A stretch of DNA of 64,000 nucleotides from Ohtaekwangia sp. (GTDB lineage: Bacteria; Bacteroidota; Bacteroidia; Cytophagales; Cyclobacteriaceae): contig JAJNPV010000021.1 in assembly GCA_021155195.1 (NCBI GenBank), positions 425,149 to 489,148 of the forward strand, read 5' to 3'. Of this stretch, positions 49,555-57,978 are shown in pieces (positions within the stretch are counted from its first letter, which is position 1; every line of letters begins with the position of its first letter). The position numbers and the translations under genes are program-made. The notes beneath the pieces were generated by a model that worked only from the letters and a program-made list of their open reading frames with translations, made no database searches and was not told where the DNA came from.

Positions 49555-50179
49555 CTATTTCTTCTTAAATCGAAAATCGTACTTCTTGGCTCCCAACGCA
49601 ATTGTACCCGTGCGTACCAATTGAAGCCCGGCAAATCCAGATGTTAATTCATCCACCTCACAAAGAATGGATGAGAATTTACTATAGGAATGCTTTTCAT
49701 ACAACTTACAAATTCCGCACTCTATAAATATCGATTCCATAACCCAACCCAAACGTCTCTTGCTTATCTGTAATGATGTTTGCCACAAACCCGCCAGGGT
49801 TTGTATTTTTACTTATTCTTTTATTGAACTGTTTTATGACAACACTCGCCAGCCACGTGTTGGTTAGCTTGGCAGGGAGTTGTTTAAGTACTTTTTGAAA
49901 TTTATTCCTGGGTCGCACATAATCAGTTACCACTGCCAGACAAACTTTTCTGATCAGCTCAAACGATTCACCTTGTTCATCAAGTGTTTTGATGAGTGCT
50001 AAGAAATAAGCACTGAAATCAAGTCGCTTATCAATCGGATTTTCTGATGTAGCGGCAAAACTGACATCATCATAAATTTTGCTAAAGTGATTATCAACCG
50101 ATGTTATTATGCCACTCGCGCGATCTGGAAAATTAACTTCAATGGCTTTAATAAAATATTGTCTATAAGCTGCTTTCAT
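49555..50179 (-). pseudogene. L-2-amino-thiazoline-4-carboxylic acid hydrolase family gene, frameshifted
   Basis: The N-terminal part (MKAAYRQYFIKAIE through FGLGYGIDIY) runs from 50179 and stops early at 49706. The natural C-terminal part continues in another frame (ECGICKLYEKHSYSKF through DFRFKKK) to 49555. Joining them gives a smooth chain of about 207 residues with the family layout ending in the ECGICKLY-type Cys-rich motif. One surplus base near 49723 explains the break (GATATTTATAGAGTGC versus the expected GATATTTATGAGTGC). The reaction of the intact family opens the thiazoline ring on the way to L-cysteine. As it stands the gene is broken. Confidence 0.82.
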
Positions 50180-50301
50180 GATAGAAAGACTTGCTATTTG
50201 AACGTCACTGTTCGCATAATGATTTTAGGGCTTTCATAGCCTGAGTCCATATTTCAATGAATGTGAGTACATATTCAGTTTCAACTTGAATCTTGAAGCT
50301 C

Positions 50302-51066
50302 CTACAACGCTCTAATCTTTATCGATCGATAGTAGACCGGAGCTCCATGGTCCTGTAAAGAGATTGCTCCCGTCTTAGATTTATTCCAGGCAGGGTAATC
50401 AACCCATTTACTTTTTTGATAGCGCTGATTGTACTCTTCACTTCCTTCTTCAAACTCAACAGTTTTTTCACCATTAAGCCAATGCTCCACATGTCCATTG
50501 TTATAAATAATTCGCGAAGTGTTCCATTCACCTACTGGCATTAATTTTTTTGTTGGTGGGGCTTCAAACATATCATAATTCGATCCCGCCTTTTGTGCCG
50601 GTTTCAATTCCCCCACCCAACCTGCATCATCAATCACCTGATACTCGGGGCCGGTTTCATAATCGCTATGAAGCTCCGGGTTTTCAACAACATGATACAA
50701 GATACCACTATTACCACCTGGCGTAATTTTCCATTCCACGCTAAGTTCAAAATTTCCAAATGTGCGGGTTGTCATCAGTGAGCCACCATGATCGCCCGAT
50801 CCCTCACCAAAGCCCGTTCCATCGCATACAATTTCACCATGCTGTATTGTCCACAACGGACCAATCGTGTCGTGATTGTAGCGCTTCCAGCCATCAAATG
50901 AGCTTCCATCAAAAAGCAACTCCCAGCCGGCTGATTTCTCAGCTTCGGTTAACGAATTAATTGCTGAAGCATTCTCAGAAGAAGTTTCTTGATTGGAAGG
51001 TTTATTACACGAAATAAATACACCTGCTATCAACAGCGTTAAAAGAAATCGGAATGAGGTTTTCAT
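50302..51066 (-). CDS. DUF1080 (3-keto-disaccharide hydrolase-type) lipoprotein
   Basis: 254 residues. The lipobox is FISCNK (Cys20). DUF1080 jelly-roll landmarks: GWELLFDGSSFDGWKRY, GPLWTIQHGEIVCDG, GGSLMTTRTFGNFELSVEWK, GNSGILYHV, and the end KTGAISLQDHGAPVYYRSIKIR. Such proteins act on sugars, some as 3-keto-disaccharide hydrolases. Exported to the periplasm or outer surface. Single gene, no sugar operon around it. Confidence 0.92.
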   Translation of the reverse strand: MKTSFRFLLTLLIAGVFISCNKPSNQETSSENASAINSLTEAEKSAGWELLFDGSSFDGWKRYNHDTIGPLWTIQHGEIVCDGTGFGEGSGDHGGSLMTTRTFGNFELSVEWKITPGGNSGILYHVVENPELHSDYETGPEYQVIDDAGWVGELKPAQKAGSNYDMFEAPPTKKLMPVGEWNTSRIIYNNGHVEHWLNGEKTVEFEEGSEEYNQRYQKSKWVDYPAWNKSKTGAISLQDHGAPVYYRSIKIRAL

Positions 51067-51139
51067 AGGTAGAGTTTAGTTGAGGTATTAAAGATAGTAT
51101 GACCTGCAATAATATCACTATAAAATTGTCTCAAAACTT

Positions 51140-52018
51140 TTACAGCACATTGCTCAGTTGTTCTTTAATCTTTTCAAGTTCTTCTTTCATCATCACTACA
51201 TGTTTTTGCATTTCGGCATCATTGGCCTTGCTCCCAATGGTATTAATCTCACGACCAATTTCCTGAGAAATAAATCCTAATTTTTTACCGCTGGATTGCT
51301 TCTCGCCCATTCCTTTAATAAAGTAATCAAGATGGGTTTTCAAACGCACGCGTTCCTCATGAATGTCCAACTTTTCAATATAGAAAATAATTTCCTGCTC
51401 AAGCCTGTTGGCATCAAATCCCTCACTGCCAAAAAAATCAGTTATGTTGCCCTTAATCCGACTTCGAATTTTCTCAATTCGTTTAGGGTCTATCTTTTCC
51501 ACCTCAATCAATCCATGGCGGATGTTTTCAATATAACTTTTGAGTTTGTCTTCCAGTGATTTTCCTTCTTCATTTCTGAAATGGTCGCACTTATCAATCG
51601 CCTCATTCAGCATGGTGCGCACCTGTTCCCACTCTGCAGGATCCAATTCTTCCTTACCATTGGCTTGAACAACATCAGGTGAATTGAGTGCCATTTGAAA
51701 AAGTGCATCCTGTCCTGCTCCCACCTTATCAGCCAGTTTTTTCAGTTCATTGAAATAAGAGACAAACAACTCTTCATTATACTGATGTCTGACTTCTTGT
51801 TTTATGCCGCTCTGATATTCGATGCTGAGCGAAACTTTACCGCGTTCCAATTTTTCGGCTATTAAGTTTCGCAGTTCAAGTTCCTTTTCAGAATATTTTT
51901 TGGGGAGCCGCAGACTTAAATCCAGAAATTTTGAATTTAAGGATTTTACTTCAATAGAAAGTGTACCATCGCCAAAACTGAACGCTACCTGGCCATAGCC
52001 AGTCATTGATTTAATCAT
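51140..52018 (-). CDS. YicC family endoribonuclease-like protein
   Basis: 292 residues. N-terminal MTGYGQ (residues 5-10), SIEVKSLNSKFLDLSLRLP, ELELRNLIAEKLERGKVS. C-terminal DUF1732 part with RLEQEIIFYIEKLDIHEE, SSGKKLGFISQEIGREINTIGSKAND and an end QKHVVMMKEELEKIKEQL. E. coli YicC is known as an RNA-cleaving factor affecting small-RNA stability. Length and motifs are normal. Confidence 0.94.
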   Translation of the reverse strand: MIKSMTGYGQVAFSFGDGTLSIEVKSLNSKFLDLSLRLPKKYSEKELELRNLIAEKLERGKVSLSIEYQSGIKQEVRHQYNEELFVSYFNELKKLADKVGAGQDALFQMALNSPDVVQANGKEELDPAEWEQVRTMLNEAIDKCDHFRNEEGKSLEDKLKSYIENIRHGLIEVEKIDPKRIEKIRSRIKGNITDFFGSEGFDANRLEQEIIFYIEKLDIHEERVRLKTHLDYFIKGMGEKQSSGKKLGFISQEIGREINTIGSKANDAEMQKHVVMMKEELEKIKEQLSNVL

Positions 52019-52083
52019 GTTGTTTATTAAGGTATAGAAAAATTGTTACCAAGGTATCCAATTTTATCTAAACGAATTGAGAT

Positions 52084-55000
52084 TTAAAAGTCGAACCCAA
52101 GGGTAAAGGATAGGCGAGGTTCTTTAACCGTATAATTTTCTACTGGCCAGGCAAGATCTAACTTCATATAATAGCCAAGCATCATCGTGCGCAGGCCTAA
52201 ACCATAGCTGAACAACCAGGGATTTAAATAGTCATTGATTTCAATGATAAACGGACTGCCCGAAGTACTTTCAGGCACTACACGCTTGCGTACACTGTTC
52301 TTTGTGTTGAAGGGAATAGCCCCTGTCCAACTTGTGCCTATGTCATAGAAAGCTGTAAACTGTAAGTTGCGAAAAAAGTTTGATGTGATAGGACCATTGG
52401 ACAATGCCCTGATTAACGGTACTCGTAATTCGGCATTGGCCATCGCTACACTGGTACCATACAATGTTGCATAATCAAATCCGCGCAAGCTTGTGGCAAA
52501 TTCTGAGAATAGAAGGTTCTCATTATAAGTGCCTTCTTTGCTAATAAGCGGGTTTTGAAGTCCTTCGTAATTCAACCGGTTGCCGAACCAGTTATCCATT
52601 CCACCCAGTAAATATTTCTTCGGTGAGTTTCCTAAAAAAGTTCCGGTGAAGCCGCGCACAGCAAAAACAATCTCGCGATAAATCTTCTGATAATGCCTTA
52701 TGTCCAACGAAATCTGCGAAAAACTCTTCTGATTATTTCCTAATGCTTCATAATGAATAGCACTCAACTTTCCCCTTGTTCCTTCAATTAAATTCATTCC
52801 TGTTGTTAAAGAATTATCGTACACTAACTCTGCCTTAGCCCCAGCATAAAATTGCTGTTGTGAAGAAAGGAAAACAGGACCACCCGCCTGTGGAAGAACT
52901 TTTCCACGATCGACAAACTGGGTGTAGCCACCAAAAGGTTTTAAAGAAACCCGGGTGCGCACGGATAAGGGAAGAGCTGCTCCAAACTCAATTTTCTGAA
53001 ACGAATATTTTTGTTCTTCAACCTGTGTTGGGTTTTCTTGTTGAGTTTCCCAAAAAATAACTTTCCGATCAAACCGCACGCTATAATCAATCCTTCCAGG
53101 TAAGTATTGTATTTCCCCATACACATCACCACTCTTAAAATCGTTAAAAGCAACCTGCAGCCCTCCTAAGATTCGGTAATTCTCCAAAATGTCGTTCATC
53201 TGGGTTTCAATGCGCATGCTGAAATCGCGTAAAGGATCGATCACAAATGTGGTGGCCACATTTTCATAACTGAATTTAGGCTGATATGGAAAAGGTCCTG
53301 TAACCCGGCTTGATTCGCGTGCTTTTGCATAGCGTGTAAGAAACGTTTCGCTGGGTTGCTTTGCTTTTACCACTTCATCTTCAAAAACATAATCATCTGT
53401 ATTCAAAGGTTTTGCTGTTGGCGTAAGTGGCTTGAGGGTATCTGCAGCAGGCAAATCAAATTGATAATCATCCGTATTAATAACGTCAGACTTTACAACA
53501 GAAGAATCTTTTATTGCTGGGGCTAAAGGCTGCTCTGGCTTTTGTTGAGTGGTTGTGTCCTGCTTTTCTTTTAGTCGCGAGTTAATCAAATCTTTGATCG
53601 ACATGTTCTTCACAGGTTCCTGTTTCCTTTTCTGCGAAACACTTTTGGCTTGTTGAACTTCTTTTCTGCGCGAAGCAGGGGTAAAGATTTGTCGTTCGAA
53701 ATTAAAATTGTCAACAATAAAAATATCTTCGCTCATCTTTTTTGTGGTAACCAATGCAAGCGATCGATTATAAAAATCAAGATCAAAATCTTTAATGCTT
53801 GAATTGAAATTGGTGACCTGAGAATAGATTCCCGTTGGGCGGTTGAACTTAAAAATGTTAACAATGCCGCGCTGATCACTTAAATAATAAAAATTATTCT
53901 CGTCAATGGCCTTCGGGTGTAAATCCTTGCTCAGTGTATTTGTCAGTCGTGTTACTTCTGTGGTGGTTGTGTCAAGATTAAATAAAAAGAGGTTGTAGGT
54001 AGAGGAAAGTTTAGAATAAGCATTTACTATAGTGGCTATGGAATCCGTGGCCCGATTGGAACTGAAAACAATTGTATTTGAGTTGGGAATGAAACTTGGA
54101 TCAAGATCGTCATACAAATCATTGGTTAATCTGCGTGTGCGATCTCGCAAACTACTAATCAAAAACAAATCATTTTGTCCTGCAAGGTCTGCACTCAACA
54201 CCGCTAATCTTCCGTTACCTGAAAAATTAAAACTGCGGATATTGCTAAAGCGGTCAAGCTCACGGGGCAACTTACTTTTAGTAACTAAGTCATACAACCA
54301 AAAAACATATTGGCCATCTTTCACCCCAATCACACCCAGTTTGTTTGCATCAGACCAGCTCAACAAAGGAATACTATAATCAACACTTTGCTTAATTACT
54401 TTATTGCCTCCGTTTAATATTACCGTCTCTTTTCCATTTTCAAGAGACTTCACCCTAACTGTAAACTTTCCCCGATCATTTTCTGCGTACGCTACTTTTT
54501 TACCATCCGGACTAATCTTTACCGTAGTATAAACAACAGTCTTTCTATGTTTGGGGCTAAAGAGTGAAGAGTCGGATGGGGAAACATAACTTTGCGCAAC
54601 ACGAGTTTCCATGGTTGAATAGAAAGCCTTCCATTCTGTTACCAATTGTTTAAATGGAATTCCTAACGTGATCAACACACTTTTTTCTTCGTTGCGAATA
54701 ATGCGGGTATAGTTAAGGATGTTGTTAATACTACTCTTGCCATATTTCTCCACCACAAAATTCCAGACTGACTGCCCCATTAAAGCGGCCTCATGTCCAC
54801 TTAGCTTAAATGCCTTATTAACTCTTTTGCTGGCAACTAACTGGCGTACGAAATCATCCATCTCTTCATTCCATCCTTTAGCCACATACAATGAAGCCCC
54901 ATCCACAAACCAATCGGGCAAGTTTAAGAATACAGCATTCTGAAACATGTCTTTCAGGTTTCCTCCAAACATCATCTCATTTAGCATAAGGTCTGAGAAC

Positions 55001-55425
55001 TTAAAGATTAGCTCTTCCTTAAATTCCTGGAGTGTGCCCGGGTGAGCAATTTCTACGTAAGGCTTAATAAATTCTGTTTCACCCCCGGAATTAAACTGAG
55101 TATGATTAAGGCCAATATTACTTTGCTGGAGATCGGTAACAGAATTGTATAAAAACACCTTGGTCTTTTGGTAAGGATAAAATCCGATCAGGTCGGTTAT
55201 TCTATCGAACTCGCCTTCCAGAAACTCAAGAGATTCCTGGGCTACCCGCTTGCGATCATCATAATAATAAACATCAAAATTTTCAGAACTGAGATAGTTC
55301 CAGCGAAACTGCTTGTATTGGATTCTGTTTTTACCAAACGAATCATCAGCACGCTGGGCATGGGCACTCGTGTAAACCAGAATTATTATTAGTGTGACTA
55401 CTGAAAATCGAAACATTCCTCTCAT
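52084..55425 (-). CDS. Large outer-membrane protein: peptidase-MA-like, TolB-like propeller and surface-antigen barrel
   Basis: 1113 residues. A signal peptide (about 24 residues) precedes a gluzincin-like domain (about 38-275): NFDVYYYDDRKRV, TKVFLYNSVTDL and LPDWFVDGASLYVAKGW. The place of the HExxH zinc motif reads ELIFKFSDLML, so it should be inactive. A TolB-like propeller follows (about 290-600; SPDGKKVAYAENDRG, DLDPSFIPNSNTIVFSSNR). A Lys/Gln/Pro-rich linker leads to a C-terminal BamA/D15-like barrel (GGMDNWFGNRLNYEG, NAELRVPLIRAL) ending LSFTLGFDF. The ATG overlaps the FAD-oxidoreductase stop by 4 bases. The combination suggests a cell-surface assembly or binding role; the function is unknown. 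Confidence 0.85.
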   Translation of the reverse strand: MRGMFRFSVVTLIIILVYTSAHAQRADDSFGKNRIQYKQFRWNYLSSENFDVYYYDDRKRVAQESLEFLEGEFDRITDLIGFYPYQKTKVFLYNSVTDLQQSNIGLNHTQFNSGGETEFIKPYVEIAHPGTLQEFKEELIFKFSDLMLNEMMFGGNLKDMFQNAVFLNLPDWFVDGASLYVAKGWNEEMDDFVRQLVASKRVNKAFKLSGHEAALMGQSVWNFVVEKYGKSSINNILNYTRIIRNEEKSVLITLGIPFKQLVTEWKAFYSTMETRVAQSYVSPSDSSLFSPKHRKTVVYTTVKISPDGKKVAYAENDRGKFTVRVKSLENGKETVILNGGNKVIKQSVDYSIPLLSWSDANKLGVIGVKDGQYVFWLYDLVTKSKLPRELDRFSNIRSFNFSGNGRLAVLSADLAGQNDLFLISSLRDRTRRLTNDLYDDLDPSFIPNSNTIVFSSNRATDSIATIVNAYSKLSSTYNLFLFNLDTTTTEVTRLTNTLSKDLHPKAIDENNFYYLSDQRGIVNIFKFNRPTGIYSQVTNFNSSIKDFDLDFYNRSLALVTTKKMSEDIFIVDNFNFERQIFTPASRRKEVQQAKSVSQKRKQEPVKNMSIKDLINSRLKEKQDTTTQQKPEQPLAPAIKDSSVVKSDVINTDDYQFDLPAADTLKPLTPTAKPLNTDDYVFEDEVVKAKQPSETFLTRYAKARESSRVTGPFPYQPKFSYENVATTFVIDPLRDFSMRIETQMNDILENYRILGGLQVAFNDFKSGDVYGEIQYLPGRIDYSVRFDRKVIFWETQQENPTQVEEQKYSFQKIEFGAALPLSVRTRVSLKPFGGYTQFVDRGKVLPQAGGPVFLSSQQQFYAGAKAELVYDNSLTTGMNLIEGTRGKLSAIHYEALGNNQKSFSQISLDIRHYQKIYREIVFAVRGFTGTFLGNSPKKYLLGGMDNWFGNRLNYEGLQNPLISKEGTYNENLLFSEFATSLRGFDYATLYGTSVAMANAELRVPLIRALSNGPITSNFFRNLQFTAFYDIGTSWTGAIPFNTKNSVRKRVVPESTSGSPFIIEINDYLNPWLFSYGLGLRTMMLGYYMKLDLAWPVENYTVKEPRLSFTLGFDF

Positions 55426-56462
55426 ACTACCTCACGGGATTTCGAAGTTAACGATTTAAACCGTTTAATATTGACTTCCGGTTGAATTTCGCCTCTTCCT
55501 AAAAGCCAATTTACCAATTGAGCTGAAAAATAAGGCGCAAGACTTACTCCTTTTGTACCCAATCCGTTAAAAATAATAACATTTTTTGATTCCGGGTACT
55601 CACCCAATATGGGTCTGCGATCAGGAGTGGTTGGCCTAAAACCCCAATCCTGCGCAATAATCTGATATGGGATTTTGATCAAGGCTTTTATTTTCTGCTC
55701 CAACTCCATTCGTGCGGCTTCTGTTGTGTCTCTTGTTAAATTTTTTGTTTCGTAAGTAGCCCCCACCCGGTACCGCTTGTTTGCTAATGGAACTATATAA
55801 ACACCGCAATTGTAAATCAGTTCTGGAATTTCATCTAATTCTACCGTTAATGTTTCTCCTTTTAACAAACGAATGGGTAATTTTTCAAAACGGGATGAGT
55901 TTAGTGAACCTATGCCATTACAAAAGATTATCTTTTTTGCTCGGCAGCTTTTATACACAACCTCATCAGCATGAACCACTAACTGATCATCATCAAAATG
56001 TTCGAACACAATGCACTGATTAGCCGCTAAATGCCTTTGAACACAACCCATAAACCCACTCACATCCAGAAAGCCACATTGCCTTAATTGAATCCCTCCA
56101 AACGAATCGAACACTTGATTGCTATAGGTGCTTACTGTTAAAACTTTTTCGATGTATGGCTTTAATGCCTCACTTGAGCTTAATCCCATCCATTCATTTT
56201 GTTCTTCGGCTGATAAAAATGGTCTATACAATGGCTGAGGATAAAAGAATTTTTTGTCTAAAAAATTCTCTGCCGATTGATAAAATCGAAAAAGTTCAGG
56301 AAAAATCTGATCTGCCATCCAGGTACGCGTCAATAGCTTGCCCGTTATTGGATTGAACAGACCTGCAGCGATTGCTGAACTCCTGTTTTGATTGGGTTCA
56401 TCAAACACAACAATTTTTTTTCCTTCTTTCAGAAGACGAAGGGCTAAACAAGAGCCAGCCAA
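55422..56462 (-). CDS. FAD-dependent oxidoreductase (DAO family), start codon unclear
   Basis: 346 residues from the TTG at 56462. The N-terminal FAD motif is cut: upstream codons in the same frame read VDYILVGQGLAGS, the missing GxGxxG part. No ATG, GTG or TTG lies between this TTG and the in-frame stop about 20 codons upstream; the nearest candidates are ATT at 56498 and 56501. So the real start is either ATT or lost to a base error. Later motifs: AAGLFNPITG, GETLTVELDEIP, and the second FAD contact NGLGTKGVSLAPY. Glycine/D-amino-acid oxidase-like; the substrate is unknown. The following outer-membrane gene overlaps by 4 bases. Confidence 0.85.
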   Translation of the reverse strand: MAGSCLALRLLKEGKKIVVFDEPNQNRSSAIAAGLFNPITGKLLTRTWMADQIFPELFRFYQSAENFLDKKFFYPQPLYRPFLSAEEQNEWMGLSSSEALKPYIEKVLTVSTYSNQVFDSFGGIQLRQCGFLDVSGFMGCVQRHLAANQCIVFEHFDDDQLVVHADEVVYKSCRAKKIIFCNGIGSLNSSRFEKLPIRLLKGETLTVELDEIPELIYNCGVYIVPLANKRYRVGATYETKNLTRDTTEAARMELEQKIKALIKIPYQIIAQDWGFRPTTPDRRPILGEYPESKNVIIFNGLGTKGVSLAPYFSAQLVNWLLGRGEIQPEVNIKRFKSLTSKSREVV

Positions 56463-56635
56463 CCCCTGCCCTACTAATATGTAATCAACTGTTTGAATAA
56501 TGAGTTGGATTAAGTTGCCAAAAATACAACACTATAAATTAAGGGACTTGAACAATGGTGGCTTATTCAAGAGACTCTTTGCAGGCTTTGCTCCCTTGTG
56601 TGCAGAGAACAAAGCAGTACCTTTGCCCATTAATT

Positions 56636-57286
56636 ATGATCCAGATACAAGCTTTTGAGTTTAATCCTTTTAGTGAGAATACATACGTGGTCTATGATGA
56701 AACTAATGAAGGTGTGGTTATCGATCCGGGATGTTACGAACCAGATGAAAGAAAGGCGTTAACCAACTTTATCGATAGTAAAGGCATTAAAGTGAAATAC
56801 CTGCTTAACACGCATTGCCATATTGATCATGTGTTGGGAAACGATTTTGTAAAGTCCACCTATAAAGTCCCTTTCTTGATTCACGCCAAGGACGAGCCTG
56901 TACTTAAAGCTGTAAAAGCCTATGCACCCTCCTACGGTTTTGCCATGTATCATGAAGCATTACCCGATCAATTTATGGAAGAAGGAGATGAGATTTTATT
57001 TGGATCAACAAAATTGAAAGTATTGTTCCTTCCGGGACATGCGCCTGGTCATGTGGGCTTTTATAATAGCGACTCAAAATCCTTATTGAGCGGTGATGTC
57101 TTATTTGAACGAAGCATTGGCCGAACAGATTTGCCTGGGGGCGATCATAAAACATTAATAGAAAGTATTCGCAAAAAAATATTCGCTCTTCCCGATGATG
57201 TAATTGTTTATCCCGGCCACGGAAACCCAACTACGGTTGGCGAAGAAAAAATTTCAAATCCATATTGTGCGTTAAGTCTATCCTAA
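56636..57286 (+). CDS. MBL-fold metallo-hydrolase
   Basis: 216 residues from the ATG at 56636; the frame extends upstream by 27 codons but without family features. Metallo-beta-lactamase motifs: THCHIDH (HxHxDH), LPGHAPGHVGFY, LLSGDVLFERSIGRTDLPGG, and VYPGHGNPT. The layout resembles hydroxyacylglutathione hydrolase-like (glyoxalase II-type) and persulfide-dioxygenase-type enzymes; which one is not determined. Two bases separate it from pssA, so it heads the MBL-pssA-porU-porV run. Confidence 0.92.
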   Translation: MIQIQAFEFNPFSENTYVVYDETNEGVVIDPGCYEPDERKALTNFIDSKGIKVKYLLNTHCHIDHVLGNDFVKSTYKVPFLIHAKDEPVLKAVKAYAPSYGFAMYHEALPDQFMEEGDEILFGSTKLKVLFLPGHAPGHVGFYNSDSKSLLSGDVLFERSIGRTDLPGGDHKTLIESIRKKIFALPDDVIVYPGHGNPTTVGEEKISNPYCALSLS

Positions 57287-57288
57287 AC

Positions 57289-57975
57289 ATGACGTTGTTA
57301 AAACACTTGCCGAATGCTCTTACCAGTGCTAACCTGATTTGTGGTTGCCTCGGCATCATTAGTGTATTCAACTTCCCGGTTGAAGCTGCCTATTTTGTTT
57401 GGGCTGCATGCTTTTTCGATTTCCTGGATGGATTTGCTGCCCGTATTTTAAAAGTATCATCACCTATTGGCAAGCAACTCGACTCACTTGCCGACATGGT
57501 TAGTTTTGGAGTGCTTCCGGCAATGACGATGTATATCTGGCTGGAGTCAAACTCTGTTGAAGGTTGGGTACACTATGGCGCTATAATGATTGCCCTGTTC
57601 TCCGCCTTACGCCTTGCAAAGTTCAACATAGATGAAAATCAGTCGGATTCATTTGTTGGAATACCGACACCGGCAAATGCATTGCTGATTACGTCACTGG
57701 TCTTCCTTCCAGAGTCAGTTAGATCATTGGTTTTTACTGGATCCGTATTACTAACGATCACCATTGTTTTTTCGCTACTAATGGTCACCCCAATTAAGCT
57801 ACTCGCTTTAAAATTCAAAAACTTTGGTTGGGCGGGTAATGAGGTACGGTTTACCTTTCTGATTATATCCGTATCCTTATTAGTATTTTTACAAGCCGGG
57901 GCTATTCCCTTTATTATACTATCTTATATAGTTATCTCGTTGGTAAGTGGTTCGTTGGGCACAAAGAAAAAATAA
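57289..57975 (+). CDS. pssA: CDP-diacylglycerol-serine O-phosphatidyltransferase
   Basis: Makes phosphatidylserine from CDP-diacylglycerol and serine at the inner membrane. 228 residues from the ATG at 57289, giving an N-terminus TLLKHLPNALTSANLICG; upstream codons are ignored. The CDP-alcohol phosphotransferase signature is complete: D-x2-D-G-x2-A-R in DFLDGFAAR, then G and D/D in PIGKQLDSLAD. About six membrane segments. porU starts 3 bases after its stop. Confidence 0.95.
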   Translation: MTLLKHLPNALTSANLICGCLGIISVFNFPVEAAYFVWAACFFDFLDGFAARILKVSSPIGKQLDSLADMVSFGVLPAMTMYIWLESNSVEGWVHYGAIMIALFSALRLAKFNIDENQSDSFVGIPTPANALLITSLVFLPESVRSLVFTGSVLLTITIVFSLLMVTPIKLLALKFKNFGWAGNEVRFTFLIISVSLLVFLQAGAIPFIILSYIVISLVSGSLGTKKK

Positions 57976-57978
57976 CGT

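Noticed and set aside
56555..56635. 27-codon N-terminal extension of the MBL hydrolase
   Set aside because: No family conservation; the ATG at 56636 begins directly at the first beta-strand of the fold.
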